This document shows positions 34,182 to 43,585 of a stretch of DNA of 64,000 nucleotides, piece after piece. Below the pieces are notes generated by a model that saw only the letters and a list, made by a program, of their open reading frames with translations, did no database searches and was not told the DNA's origin. This DNA comes from Oscillospiraceae bacterium (lineage in GTDB: Bacteria; Bacillota; Clostridia; Monoglobales; WRAG01). How positions within the stretch are numbered: the first letter of the stretch is position 1; every line of letters starts with the position of its first letter. The translations under genes were made by a program, and so were the position numbers. Where the stretch lies: assembly GCA_009780345.1 (NCBI GenBank), contig WRAG01000006.1, forward strand, positions 1 to 64,000, given 5' to 3'.

Positions 34182-34739
34182 TTAGCGAACTCGCTTGATA
34201 ATATGATACCCAAACACCGACGGGACGATTTCGCTTATTTCGCCCACCGCAAGGGCGAACGCCGCGTCTTCAAATTCGGGAATCATTTCACCTCTGCCAA
34301 ATGTATATCCACCCGGGAACATAGCCGTGCCGGGGTCAATCGAGAATTCCCACATTAACTCGTCAAAGTCGATTCCCGCCCAAAGCGCTAATTCAATAGC
34401 CTCGGCTTGCTCATATGTTTCAACCAAAATATGCTTCGCCGTAATATGTCCGATTACATATACGGTGTAGTTATCGCTATCCCATTCAACGACAAAGCCG
34501 AACGTTTCCATCATTGCTCGAAGAGGAATGAAAGTTCGATCGTTGTAGATCATAGGTTCGATAGGATTTCCCCGGTCGTCGTTAAGCTCCATTGGAAAGT
34601 CCATAAAATATACGTTAATCCCGCCGCGGGCAATATTAATCGTCTCCAAAGCCGGCGCGGCAAAAACCGAGCCTATAACCAAAGCCGTTACGATAACTCC
34701 TACCAAAAATCCTTTGAAATTCTGTTTGATAATTTTCAT
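34182..34739 (-). CDS. small secreted parvulin-type peptidyl-prolyl isomerase with copper-amine-oxidase-like domain
   Basis: After a signal or anchor helix (GFLVGVIVTALVIGSVFAAPA), residues about 35-95 match the copper amine oxidase N-terminal-like domain common in clostridial secreted proteins (IYNDRTFIPLRAMMETFGFVVEWD). Residues 97-185 form a compact parvulin domain (HITAKHILVETYEQAE, DPGTAMFPGGYTFGRGEM, FGYHIIKRV). It is therefore a minimal PrsA-like foldase of 185 aa acting outside the membrane. The fusion is unusual in its small size. It precedes the glycosyltransferase gene, with the structured element between them. Confidence 0.85.
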   Translation of the reverse strand: MKIIKQNFKGFLVGVIVTALVIGSVFAAPALETINIARGGINVYFMDFPMELNDDRGNPIEPMIYNDRTFIPLRAMMETFGFVVEWDSDNYTVYVIGHITAKHILVETYEQAEAIELALWAGIDFDELMWEFSIDPGTAMFPGGYTFGRGEMIPEFEDAAFALAVGEISEIVPSVFGYHIIKRVR

Positions 34740-34868
34740 TTGTACACTACCTTTCGCTCATTTTATTATAATTTTAATGGTAGTATATCACATTCGCGCA
34801 AAAATTACAATATGTAAATTAATTGTAAATTAATTGACATTATCTTACGATTGTGATATTTTAGAATT

Positions 34869-35663
34869 ATGATAAATATTACGAGTAAAGATAATAAAAT
34901 ATTGAAACATACGAAGAAGCTTTGGCGTTCTTCATATCGTGCGAAGTCGGGCGAGTTTGTCGCGGAGGGCGAGCGATTATGCGCCGAGGCGCTGACTTAC
35001 GGCAAACCTCAAATTTCCTATGCCATTTTGACCGACGAGTTTGTGCGGCAAAACGTGAATTTTCAAAAAAAGCTTGACGATTTGGGCGTTTGCGTATATA
35101 CTGTATCCGAAAAGCTGTTTTCGATGGTTTCGCAAACAACCACTCCGCAAGGAGTTTTGTTGGTGATTCGTATTCCTGATGGCAAAGCGCCGAACTTCGC
35201 GGATTTGAGTCGGGTTTTGATACTTGATGGAATTAACGAACCGGGGAATATGGGAACGATTATCCGAACCGCCGACGCATTTGGATTTTCGACGATTGTG
35301 TTGTGCAACAGTTGCGTGGATATCTATAATCCTAAGGTTGTGCGCTCTAGTATGGGCGGAATTTTTCGGACGAAGTTTATTAATGCGCCAAATGTTTCAG
35401 AAACCATAGAAAGCATAAAAAACGCAGAATTTCAAGTGGTTGCGACTGCGATAGAAGAAGCGGTTGATATAAATACCGTTCATTTCACCGAAAAATGCGC
35501 GCTTATTATCGGAAACGAGGCGAGCGGCGTATCGGACGAGCTTTTAACATTGTCCGACAAGAAGGTGAAAATTCCAATGGCGAACGAAACAGAATCGTTA
35601 AACGCCGCGGTGGCGGCAGGGATTGCGATGTTCAAAGGATGGAGCGATATAAATGGAAAATAA
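34869..35663 (+). CDS. SpoU/TrmH-family RNA 2'-O-methyltransferase
   Basis: This SPOUT-fold methyltransferase likely acts on rRNA or tRNA ribose. The N-terminal substrate-binding domain (NKILKHTKKLWRSSYRAKSGEFVAEG) is followed by the knot with motif 1 NEPGNMGTIIRTADAFGF, motif 2 ALIIGNEASGVSDELL and motif 3 IPMANETESLNAAVAAGI. It resembles the RlmB/TsnR-like group; the exact nucleotide target cannot be assigned. Its end overlaps the dprA start by 11 bases, so the two are coupled. Confidence 0.92.
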   Translation: MINITSKDNKILKHTKKLWRSSYRAKSGEFVAEGERLCAEALTYGKPQISYAILTDEFVRQNVNFQKKLDDLGVCVYTVSEKLFSMVSQTTTPQGVLLVIRIPDGKAPNFADLSRVLILDGINEPGNMGTIIRTADAFGFSTIVLCNSCVDIYNPKVVRSSMGGIFRTKFINAPNVSETIESIKNAEFQVVATAIEEAVDINTVHFTEKCALIIGNEASGVSDELLTLSDKKVKIPMANETESLNAAVAAGIAMFKGWSDINGK

Positions 35664-36897
35664 TATACTTTATCAGCTTTGGTTGAACTTGCGTTTAGGA
35701 CATGATCATTATAAGGTGGATAAGGCGATTCGCCTGTTTGACAGCGCGGAAAACATTTATCACGCCGAAAAATTGGATAAATCGAGAATTTTTCATCTTG
35801 GGCTTGGTTCGCTTTTCGCATTTCGAGATAAAAGTTTAGACGAGGCAAAGCGAATCGTCGAAGAATGTGAAAAAAAGAACATTCAGATGATTACCATGGA
35901 CGATGAGCGGTATCCCAAGCGATTGCGGCAAATCCCGGGGCATCCGAGCATACTGTACGTTAAAGGCGAACTTCCGGACATTGACAATCTTGTCACAATC
36001 GGGATTGTCGGAACGCGGATTTGCACGCCGTACGGACAAAAAATGGCGCACGATATAGCATACGAGCTTTCAAAGTGCGGCGTTTTGATTGTTTCGGGAA
36101 TGGCGGACGGAATTGACCGTTGCGCGCATGTTGGCGCGCTTAAAGCGGGCAAGCCAACTGTTGCGGTGCTTGCGGGCGGTGTTGATGTGATTTATCCCCG
36201 CACGAACAAGGATTTGTATGATAAAATTCAAGAGCCCGGTTTTGGCGCTGTAATTGCCGAAGAGCCGCCGGGATATCCGACAAAAGGGTTTAAATTTCCG
36301 ATTCGCAACCGAATTATTGCCGGACTTTCGATGGGGTCGGTTATTGTTGAAGGTTTGAACCGAAGCGGCGCGCGACATACCGCGAATTACGCGCTTGAAT
36401 TTAATCGCGACCTATTCGCCGTGCCGCATAACGCAAGCACGTCGACGGGACAACTGCCTAACCGCTTAATCGGTGACGGCGCGAAGATTACGCGCGGCGC
36501 GTTTGACGTTTTATCGGAATATTTGGCGGAATATCCTGAATTGTTAGTAAATAATCTTGACAAAGACAGTATTCCGGAGTATGAGTATAGAGATTACAGC
36601 GCAGATAAGCGACGAGGCGGCGGCATGCGAAAACAAGCGGCACCTGCGCAACCGAAACCGACTGCGCCGATTGTTAAGCCAAAACCGGCAAGCGTTGAGC
36701 AAATTCCTAAATACAGTGAGTTGAATAACACCGAGCAAATGATTGTAAAATACATATACGATCACGACACAACGCATATAGACGAAATTATACGAGGAAG
36801 CGAACTTGATGTTACCGCAGTAAATAGCGGCGTTATGATGTTGCAAATGAAAGGTGTAATTGCCGAGTTACCGGGGAAGAAATATACGTTGGCGTAG
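35653..36897 (+). CDS. dprA: DNA processing protein DprA/Smf
   Basis: DprA binds single-stranded DNA and loads RecA during natural transformation; in non-competent species its role is less clear. The Rossmann core shows GIVGTRICTPYGQKMA, SGMADGIDRCAHVGAL, VLAGGVDVIYPRTN and FPIRNRIIAGLS. An N-terminal helical region and a C-terminal winged helix (about 350-414, ELNNTEQMIVKYIYDHDTTHIDEII) complete it. It is coupled to the upstream SpoU gene, and topA follows after a 520-base repeat region; dprA-topA order is common in bacteria. Confidence 0.95.
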   Translation: MENNILYQLWLNLRLGHDHYKVDKAIRLFDSAENIYHAEKLDKSRIFHLGLGSLFAFRDKSLDEAKRIVEECEKKNIQMITMDDERYPKRLRQIPGHPSILYVKGELPDIDNLVTIGIVGTRICTPYGQKMAHDIAYELSKCGVLIVSGMADGIDRCAHVGALKAGKPTVAVLAGGVDVIYPRTNKDLYDKIQEPGFGAVIAEEPPGYPTKGFKFPIRNRIIAGLSMGSVIVEGLNRSGARHTANYALEFNRDLFAVPHNASTSTGQLPNRLIGDGAKITRGAFDVLSEYLAEYPELLVNNLDKDSIPEYEYRDYSADKRRGGGMRKQAAPAQPKPTAPIVKPKPASVEQIPKYSELNNTEQMIVKYIYDHDTTHIDEIIRGSELDVTAVNSGVMMLQMKGVIAELPGKKYTLA

Positions 36898-36899
36898 GG

Positions 36900-37395
36900 G
36901 TTTTTGCGCCTGCGGCGCAAGTTTTTAGGGCGTTGCCCTAAAAACCATTATTCAGAGCAAGGCTCTGTAGTCTTTTGCCCTTGTCAGGGCAGGACGACAA
37001 GGATTTATCGAAATCCTTGTCAATCCACGAAAAACTTTTAAAAAAGTTTTACAAAACAGGCGGCGCAAACGCGCTATGGCGCTATTAAAAGCGCGCCGCT
37101 TAATTGAGGATTGCAATCAACATCCATTTAGTCAAGTACGTACGGCGGCAAAAGCCGCAATCTCGACTGACAGCGACATTTCATCTCGCTAATCTTTCCG
37201 CGAACGCGGTTAGCTAACCAATGCTTTTATCGTCGCCGCTCGCGGCACAAATCGCCGTTTTTTGGCGTTTGTGATCGCCAGGCGACCGGGATTATTAAGG
37301 GTAGAACCCTTAATGCCCGTCCGGCAGGACACAATGCCCGCAGAGCCTCGCTCTGAAAAAGAGCTACAAAGGCTTCGCTCTAACAAAATTTGATA
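36900..37395. repeat. interspersed palindrome-mosaic repeat, copy 3
   Basis: There is no gene between dprA and topA. Modules in order include GCGCCTGCGGCGC, TTTTTAGGGC-GTT-GCCCTAAAAA, AGAGCAAGGCTCT, CAAGGATTT-ATCG-AAATCCTTG, AAAACTTTTAAAAAAGTTTT, GGCGGCGC...GCGCGCCGC with ACGCGCTATGGCGCTAT, GGCGGCAAAAGCCGC, and paired CCGCG/CGCGG motifs. The arrangement overlaps that of copies 1, 2 and 4. Confidence 0.8.
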
Positions 37396-37421
37396 TTAAA
37401 GACCATAAGGAGATCACATAA

Positions 37422-39530
37422 ATGCCAAAAAAATATTTAGTTATTGTAGAGTCGCCTGCTAAGGCGAAAACTATTAAGAAATATTTGGGAAGTAACTACA
37501 GCGTTCTCGCGTCAATGGGACATTTGCGGGACTTGCCCAAAAGTCAGTTCGGCGTGGATATCGAAAATAATTTCGAGCCGCGCTATATTAATGTGCGCGG
37601 GAAAGCGCCGCTTATCAACTCGCTTAAAAAAGAGGCGAAAGCGGCGGATAAAGTGTTTCTCGCAACCGACCCTGACCGTGAGGGCGAGGCGATTTCGTGG
37701 CATTTGGCGCATCTTTTGGGGATTGACGAAAAATCCGATTGCCGAATCGCGTTTAACGAAGTTACCAAGACCGCTGTAAAAGCGGCGGTAAAAGAAGCGC
37801 GCGCGATTGATTTGGATTTGGTGGACGCGCAACAGGCGCGGCGGATTTTGGATAGAATCGTGGGTTATCAGTTGAGTCCGCTGCTTTGGAAAAAGGTAAA
37901 ACGAGGGCTTAGTACAGGACGTGTTCAGTCGGTTTCAACTCGGTTGATTGTTGATCGCGAGGCGGAAATTGACGCGTTCGTAAGCGAGGAATATTGGACG
38001 ATTGACGCGCATTTGACGAACGACGGCGGAAAGTTGCCGTTTATCGCGAAGTTTCACGGAACGGCTGATGGGAAGAAGTATCCTTTGCCGGACGAGGAAA
38101 CAGTACGCGGAGTTGAGAAAGATATTAAGGGCAAGGATTATACGGTGAAATCGGTTAAACGTTCGGAGAAGAAGCGAAATCCCGCGCCCCCGTTTACGAC
38201 GAGTACGTTGCAGCAGGAAGCGTCACGGAAGCTTAATTTTATGGCGCGGCGCACAATGATGGCGGCACAACAGCTTTACGAGGGAATCGACATCAAGGGA
38301 AAAGGTTCGGTTGGTTTGATAACTTACATGAGAACCGATTCACTGCGGATTGCGACGGACGCGCAGAATGAGGCGCGTTCGTTTGTCGCGCAAACTTATG
38401 GAAATGAATTTATCCCCACGACACCGAGGGTTTACAAATCGAAAAAAGCGGCGCAAGACGCGCATGAGGCGATTCGCCCCACAACTATGGAATTCGCGCC
38501 GGACGATATTAAAGCTTCGCTGACCGCCGATCAATACAAGCTTTACAAGCTGATTTGGAATCGCTTTTTGGCGTCGCAGATGTCGAGCGCGATTTTGGAT
38601 GCTGTTTCATCCGATATTTCGGTTGGGAATTATATTTTTCGGGCGACGGGTTCGACGATAAAATTTCCCGGGTTTATGAAAGTTTATATCGAGGGAAAAG
38701 ACGGCGACGAGGAAAAAGAAGGCAAATTACCGGTGCTTACCGAGGGACAAATGCTTAAATTGAAAGAATTGGTAAGTAAGCAGCATTTTACGCAACCGCC
38801 GCCGCGATATACCGAGGCGACGTTGATTCGCGCGATGGAAGAAGAGGGGATTGGACGTCCGAGTACGTATGCGCCGACCATTACTACCATTACGGCGCGC
38901 GGATATGTCGCGCGAGACGGGAAAAACCTGTTTCCGACCGAGCTTGGAAAAATTGTTACCGATTTAATGAAAGATAATTTTAAAGATATTGTCAACATTG
39001 AGTTTACCGCGCATATGGAAGAGCGGTTGGACGAAGTGGAGCATGGGAATACCGATTGGAAAAGTATTTTAAGTGACTTTTACACGCCGTTTGCCGCGAC
39101 TTTGGCGGAGGCAGAGGAGAAAATCGGACATATTGAGATTAAAGACGAGGAATCTGACATTCCTTGCGAAAAATGCGGACGAATGTTGGTTTATAAACAG
39201 GGGCGGTTCGGGAAGTTCCTTGCTTGTCCGGGGTATCCCGAGTGTAAGAACACTAAGTCGATTACCGAGGAGGTTCCGGGAGTTGTTTGCCCGAAGTGCG
39301 GCGGGAAGATTTTGGCAAAGAAGTCGAAAAAGGGCATAAAATACTATGGTTGCGAGAAAAATCCGACCTGCGACTTTATGACATGGGACGAGCCGACGGC
39401 GGAAAAATGTCCGAAGTGCGGCGATATGGTGCTGAAAAAGCGGGCATTCCGCGGGAAAGGTCCATTGCAGATGGTGTGTTTGAGCGAGAATTGCGATTAC
39501 AAGGAAATGGTGAAGAAGAAGGAGAATTAG
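37422..39530 (+). CDS. topA: DNA topoisomerase I
   Basis: This type IA enzyme relaxes negative supercoils. The TOPRIM domain is at the start (LVIVESPAKAKTIKKYLG; DPDREGEAISWHL). The catalytic tyrosine is in GLITYMRTDS near residue 305. The active-site lid (PPRYTEATLIRAMEEEGIGRPS) follows. Three C-terminal zinc ribbons are visible: CEKCGRMLVYKQGRFGKFLAC, CPKCGGKILAKKSKKG and CPKCGDMVLKKRAFRGKG. The total of 702 aa fits Firmicute TopA. The ATG follows AAGGAGATCACATAA. Confidence 0.97.
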   Translation: MPKKYLVIVESPAKAKTIKKYLGSNYSVLASMGHLRDLPKSQFGVDIENNFEPRYINVRGKAPLINSLKKEAKAADKVFLATDPDREGEAISWHLAHLLGIDEKSDCRIAFNEVTKTAVKAAVKEARAIDLDLVDAQQARRILDRIVGYQLSPLLWKKVKRGLSTGRVQSVSTRLIVDREAEIDAFVSEEYWTIDAHLTNDGGKLPFIAKFHGTADGKKYPLPDEETVRGVEKDIKGKDYTVKSVKRSEKKRNPAPPFTTSTLQQEASRKLNFMARRTMMAAQQLYEGIDIKGKGSVGLITYMRTDSLRIATDAQNEARSFVAQTYGNEFIPTTPRVYKSKKAAQDAHEAIRPTTMEFAPDDIKASLTADQYKLYKLIWNRFLASQMSSAILDAVSSDISVGNYIFRATGSTIKFPGFMKVYIEGKDGDEEKEGKLPVLTEGQMLKLKELVSKQHFTQPPPRYTEATLIRAMEEEGIGRPSTYAPTITTITARGYVARDGKNLFPTELGKIVTDLMKDNFKDIVNIEFTAHMEERLDEVEHGNTDWKSILSDFYTPFAATLAEAEEKIGHIEIKDEESDIPCEKCGRMLVYKQGRFGKFLACPGYPECKNTKSITEEVPGVVCPKCGGKILAKKSKKGIKYYGCEKNPTCDFMTWDEPTAEKCPKCGDMVLKKRAFRGKGPLQMVCLSENCDYKEMVKKKEN

Positions 39531-39539
39531 GACGAATGC

Positions 39540-40440
39540 CCTAAGGCACAAAAACTTTTGAAAAAAGTTTTGCAAAATTTGCGCCTGCGGCGCGGGATTT
39601 GTAGGACTTTGCCCTAAAACCCATTATTCAGAGCGAGGCTCTGCGGGCATCGTGTCACTGATTCGGCAAAAAGCGCCGAGGAAACGGCATAATGTAATGC
39701 CACGCGCTAAAGCGCGGGCTGCCGTTACCGGACGGGCGATAAGGGCTCTGCCCTTATCAATCCCGGTCGCCTATGGACGCAAACGCCAAAAAACGGCGAC
39801 AACAGTTGAAACTCCTCGCATAAAGCGCTTCGGAGGGCTAAATCTCTAAGCAGTAAACTGCTAAGAGCTTTATGCCAAGCCGGCGACGATAAAACTGGGT
39901 TAGCGAACCGCATTCGCGGTAAATGAGACTTAGCTTGCGTATTATGCAAGCTGTAGTCGAATTATCCAGTGAGCGTAAGCGAGTCGGGAAAGATTAGCGA
40001 GATATAACACCGTTTCAGTCGAGATTGCGGCTTTTGCCGCCGCACATGCTAAACTGAGAAGATATTGTTTGCAGTCCTCATATAGCGGCGCGCTTTTAAT
40101 AGCGCCATAGCGCGTTTGCGCCGCAAGGTTGGCATAAAGGCTCTTAGCAGTTTACTGCTTAGAGTTTTAGCCCTCCGAAGCGTTGTTTGCGAGGAGTTTC
40201 ATTATTTTTTTTGAAAAAATTTTTGGGGCTTGAGGCAGAACCGTCGAAATCTTGATTTCGCGAACGGTTCGTCCTTAAGGGTTTCCCAAGAAAACGAGTC
40301 GTTTGTTGACGAAGTTTGATTGGTCGAAACCTACTGCAAGGGTGTCAACACACCCTTGTCGTCCTGCGCTGACAAGCGCAAAACACTCGCCGCCGCAGCG
40401 GCAAAAAGGGTTTTTAGGGCAAATGTCCTTGACAAAGTAA
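39540..40440. repeat. interspersed palindrome-mosaic repeat, copy 4, with nested inverted-repeat element
   Basis: No gene is visible in about 900 bases; the 74-aa minus-strand ORF looks spurious. The block includes the hairpins AAAACTTTTGAAAAAAGTTTT, AGAGCGAGGCTCT, GATAAGGGCTCTGCCCTTATC and CGCGCTAAAGCGCG. It also has the GCGGCGCGC...GCGCCGC module inverted, and at about 40221-40330 the reverse complement of the first 110 bases of the window (GGTTTCGACCAATCAAACTT...). A 393-bp sub-element with about 71-bp terminal inverted repeats is nested inside. Confidence 0.8.
39808..40200. mobile_element. MITE-like element with ~71-bp terminal inverted repeats
   Basis: The left arm (39808-39878) begins GAAACTCCTCGCATAAAGCG and ends TTTATGCCAA. 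The right arm (40129-40200) is its near-perfect reverse complement, ending GCGAGGAGTTTC. Each arm holds its own hairpin CTCTAAGCAG-TAAA-CTGCTAAGAG. There is no transposase inside. Target-site duplication was not obvious by eye. Confidence 0.55.
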
Positions 40441-40469
40441 AAATAATGATATAGAAAGGATTGGTTAAA

Positions 40470-41885
40470 ATGAAGAAAGTTATAGCTTTATTTGTTATGT
40501 TGATAATGGTTTTTTCTGCTATTACCGCATTTGCAGATGGACCGGAGTTTAATCGGCTTTGGTTTATGCAAAATATTATCGCCGACAATAATTTGTATGC
40601 GGAAGTTGACGGAGAATATCTTTTCGCGCTTGCGCTTAGGGAAATTTTAGATAATCATCCCGAGCTTTACGAATTGGCGGCGCGGGCGATGCTTTCGGGG
40701 ATTGACGAGAATTCGGTTTTCCGAAACAGAGAGGAAACGCGCGATTGGTTTGAGGCGCTTGAAGGAGAGTTTGGCGGAATCGGGGTTCATGTGCTGCAAG
40801 TTGCGCGGGGGCTTTTGATAACCGGACTTATTCCCGGCGGCGCGGCGATGGACGCGGGAATAATGCTTGACGACGTTATAATCGCGGCGAATGGCACATC
40901 TTTTGAAGGACTTACGCAAGATCAGATGGTTAGCCATGTTCGCGGCGAGGTTGGATCTGAGGTTCAAATTTCAGTTCGACGTTCGGGAGAGCATTACCCG
41001 CTTAACTTCACGGTTACGCGGAGGATTGTGGAAGAAGTTCCGGTAATATATGAAATTTTAGAAGATTATGACATTATGCATTTGAGAGTTCTAACGTTTA
41101 ACTCAAGAACCGATACATACGTTGAAGCGGCACTTGCGGCGGCTGACGAGGCGGGAATCACGAAAATTTTGTTGGATTTGCGCAATAACGCCGGCGGATT
41201 TATGGAGCAAGCAGTTCTGCTTGCGAATAGGTTTGTATATGGCGAACGAGTGATTGTGACCGAGCGATATAGAGAAGGAGTGGACGATGAAGTTTTCGTA
41301 TCTTCCCTTGTTTATAAGAAGTACGACGTTGTTGTGCTTGTGAACGAACGTTCGGCGTCAGCGGCAGAGGTTGTCGCGGGCGCGATTGCCGACAACGAAG
41401 TCGGCCCTGTTGTTGGAACCCGCACGTTCGGAAAAGCGACTATTCAACGGTGGAACACAATGCCGTGGGGCGAGTCAATCGTATATACGATTGCACATTA
41501 TTTAACGCCCAACGGATATTTCATACATGGAAACGGAATTATTCCTGACGTTTTGGTTACAAACACACCGGAGAGGTTTAATGTTGAGGAATTCGGAAGA
41601 TTTTCGTTCGAGGCTGACTATTGGTTAGGGTCTCGAGGCGAGAATGTAAGGCTTGCGAGAGAGGCGCTTAGGGTTCTTAACATACATATCAGCGATGTTT
41701 ACAGCGAGTATTTTGACGAAAATTTGCGAGATGCGTTGATTACGTTTCAGTATAGCGCGGGACTTTATCAAAGCGGAATGCTTTGCGTAAATACGCAAGT
41801 AAATTTGTATATTCGGTTGCAAAACGCCATGGTTGTTGTGGATAGGCAGTTTGAAGTCGGACTTAGACTTTTGTCGGAGATGTAA
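40470..41885 (+). CDS. secreted S41-family C-terminal processing protease with peptidoglycan-binding tail
   Basis: Signal peptide KKVIALFVMLIMVFSAITAFA is followed by an N-terminal helical region, a PDZ domain (FGGIGVHVLQVARGLLITGL to about 180) and the S41 core. The catalytic serine is in VNERSASAAEVVAGAI and the lysine in GTRTFGKATIQ. The last 100 residues form a PG_binding_1-like repeat (YWLGSRGENVRLAREALRVLNI...ALITFQYSAGL). The start at 40470 follows AAAGGATTGGTTAAA. This resembles CtpA/CtpB proteases of spore-formers, which cut signalling or wall proteins; the target is unknown. Confidence 0.9.
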   Translation: MKKVIALFVMLIMVFSAITAFADGPEFNRLWFMQNIIADNNLYAEVDGEYLFALALREILDNHPELYELAARAMLSGIDENSVFRNREETRDWFEALEGEFGGIGVHVLQVARGLLITGLIPGGAAMDAGIMLDDVIIAANGTSFEGLTQDQMVSHVRGEVGSEVQISVRRSGEHYPLNFTVTRRIVEEVPVIYEILEDYDIMHLRVLTFNSRTDTYVEAALAAADEAGITKILLDLRNNAGGFMEQAVLLANRFVYGERVIVTERYREGVDDEVFVSSLVYKKYDVVVLVNERSASAAEVVAGAIADNEVGPVVGTRTFGKATIQRWNTMPWGESIVYTIAHYLTPNGYFIHGNGIIPDVLVTNTPERFNVEEFGRFSFEADYWLGSRGENVRLAREALRVLNIHISDVYSEYFDENLRDALITFQYSAGLYQSGMLCVNTQVNLYIRLQNAMVVVDRQFEVGLRLLSEM

Positions 41886-41989
41886 AATCAGGCACGCCTG
41901 CACCATAAAAAACACGAAATGTGAACAAATTGTAAAAATTTGGCAAAAACTATTGACAAAAAAATTTAATATTCGAAAATCACCTTTGA

Positions 41990-42016
41990 AAGCCTGCGAA
42001 TGCAGGCTTTTTTTGT
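41990..42016 (+). terminator. terminator upstream of the phage cassette
   Basis: AAGCCTGC-GAA-TGCAGGCTTTTTTT is a strong intrinsic terminator that isolates the phage-type cassette from the protease gene. Confidence 0.85.
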
Positions 42017-42129
42017 GCTTTTGAAAGATTTTGCAAAATTTGGAAAATGTTGTTAACTGAACCCTTTCTCGTGCTAAAGTGTGTTTGTGAAGCGCATCAC
42101 AAAAAATTTTTCAAGGAGGTTTGGGAATT

Positions 42130-42663
42130 ATGGAATACCCAAAAGTCGGCAAAATCGACGACACATATGAAGTTGAAAACGCCGAAAAGACGCAAGAAAC
42201 TGCGAAAGCGGACGAGACAGAGTACGCAAACGACTACGAAGCGGCAAACGAAGAGCGATTCATTCAATTTCTTCAAAACTTACCCGAAGTTCAGGAGCTT
42301 ATCCGAGGATACTGCAAATACGAAAGAGAAGTTGCAGACAATATGATGCGGGAAGATTTTGAGAAAATTAAAGAAGCTTATCCCGAGGTTAAAGCGACCT
42401 GTGTCGCGGACTTGGGCGAGGAATATTGCAAACTTGTCGCGATGCAATATGATCCTGTTGTCGCGTATGAAGCAGTTCGGGCGAAAGCTTTGCGAGAAAC
42501 GAAAAATCCGCCGCCGTATATCGGCGCAGTCAACAACACAGACGGCGAGGAAAAAGATTATTATTCTCCCGAAGAGGTGGACAAGCTTACTCGTGAGGAT
42601 TTTAGAAAAAATCCGAGGTTGCTTGATGTTGTTCAACGATCAATGCGGAAGTGGGCGGAGTAA
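42130..42663 (+). CDS. phage scaffolding-like acidic protein
   Basis: This highly acidic, helical protein of 177 residues lies directly upstream of the capsid gene, the usual place for a scaffolding protein. The first 45 residues are low-complexity Glu/Asp/Ala/Thr; the rest is helical (FIQFLQNLPEVQELIRGYCKYE) with a basic C-terminus. The ATG at 42130 (MEYPKVGK) is 10 bases after AAGGAGG; the TTG used by the track is too close. No sequence family was recognised with certainty, so the role is assigned from position and composition. Confidence 0.55.
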   Translation: MEYPKVGKIDDTYEVENAEKTQETAKADETEYANDYEAANEERFIQFLQNLPEVQELIRGYCKYEREVADNMMREDFEKIKEAYPEVKATCVADLGEEYCKLVAMQYDPVVAYEAVRAKALRETKNPPPYIGAVNNTDGEEKDYYSPEEVDKLTREDFRKNPRLLDVVQRSMRKWAE

Positions 42664-42724
42664 ATCTGCCTAAAAGAGTACAAATTGTATCAAAAAAATC
42701 AAAATTCAAAGGAGAGATTTAAAA

Positions 42725-43555
42725 ATGGCTTATTCAAAATTTAAACCAACTGTATGGAGCGAAAACATACAACGGCAATTGGAAGGGCACTTAGTTCTAA
42801 AGCAAGACTGTGATTTTGGGTATGACGGCGACGCGAAACGCGGTGAGAAAGTTAAAATTTTGGGAATCGGACGTCCGACGGTGGGCGATTACACCGGCGA
42901 CGACATAGGCGCACCCGAAACGGTTGACGGAACCGCTATGTTCCTTGAAATCGACCAGGCAAAGTTTTTTAACTTTATGATTGACGACGTTGACCGAGCG
43001 CAAGCAATAAACGGACTTATGGAATCACTTGTCAAGGAAAGCGCGGCGGCGCTTGCAACCGAGGCGGATTCGCATATCGCTAAAGTTATCTACGAGGAAG
43101 CGATTGACACGACTACCGATAACGCGACACCGAGCACGAAAATTGCCACCGCCGAAGCGGCGAAGAAAATGGTTGACAAAGCGTTCGAACGACTTTGGGC
43201 GAACGGCGTTCAGACAAACGACACGATTACAATCACTATTTCGCCGTGGTTCTATAACCTGTTTAAAGATAGGTTGACCGAACTTGCGAGCAACAACGTT
43301 GATCTGATCAGACAAGGCGCGATTGGGATGTACAACAACGCGCTTGTGCGATTATCGAACAATTTGCATAATGACGGAACCGACGATTTTATGATTGTTC
43401 GAACAAACAACGCTATCGCTTACGCGGGTCAGATTGATGAGACCGAAGCTTATCGCCCCGAAGGATTGTTTGCCGACGCGGTGAAAGGACTTTACACCTA
43501 CGGCGCGAAAGTAGTTCGTCCGAAGGAAATGGTAGTACTAAGAGCGCATAAGTAG
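42725..43555 (+). CDS. phage major capsid protein (HK97-fold type)
   Basis: This 276-residue protein has the look of a coat protein of the P22/phi-KZ-independent 'capsid' families: N-terminal FKPTVWSENIQRQLEGHLVLKQ, a beta region (KVKILGIGRPTVGDYTGDD), a long helix (AINGLMESLVKESAAALATEAD), and a C-terminal domain ending in ADAVKGLYTYGAKVVRPKEM. The ATG follows AAAGGAGAGATTTAAAA. It is the best-defined virion gene of the cassette. No prohead protease is fused or adjacent. Confidence 0.75.
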   Translation: MAYSKFKPTVWSENIQRQLEGHLVLKQDCDFGYDGDAKRGEKVKILGIGRPTVGDYTGDDIGAPETVDGTAMFLEIDQAKFFNFMIDDVDRAQAINGLMESLVKESAAALATEADSHIAKVIYEEAIDTTTDNATPSTKIATAEAAKKMVDKAFERLWANGVQTNDTITITISPWFYNLFKDRLTELASNNVDLIRQGAIGMYNNALVRLSNNLHNDGTDDFMIVRTNNAIAYAGQIDETEAYRPEGLFADAVKGLYTYGAKVVRPKEMVVLRAHK

Positions 43556-43585
43556 GCAGTTCAGAGGACAAGTAACATAAATTAT

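Noticed and set aside
39725-39949. 74-aa minus-strand ORF
   Set aside because: Lies entirely in hairpin repeats and has repeat-derived composition.
41954-41990. TTGACA before the phage cassette as a promoter
   Set aside because: No acceptable -10 box at 16-18 bp, and a strong terminator follows before the first gene.
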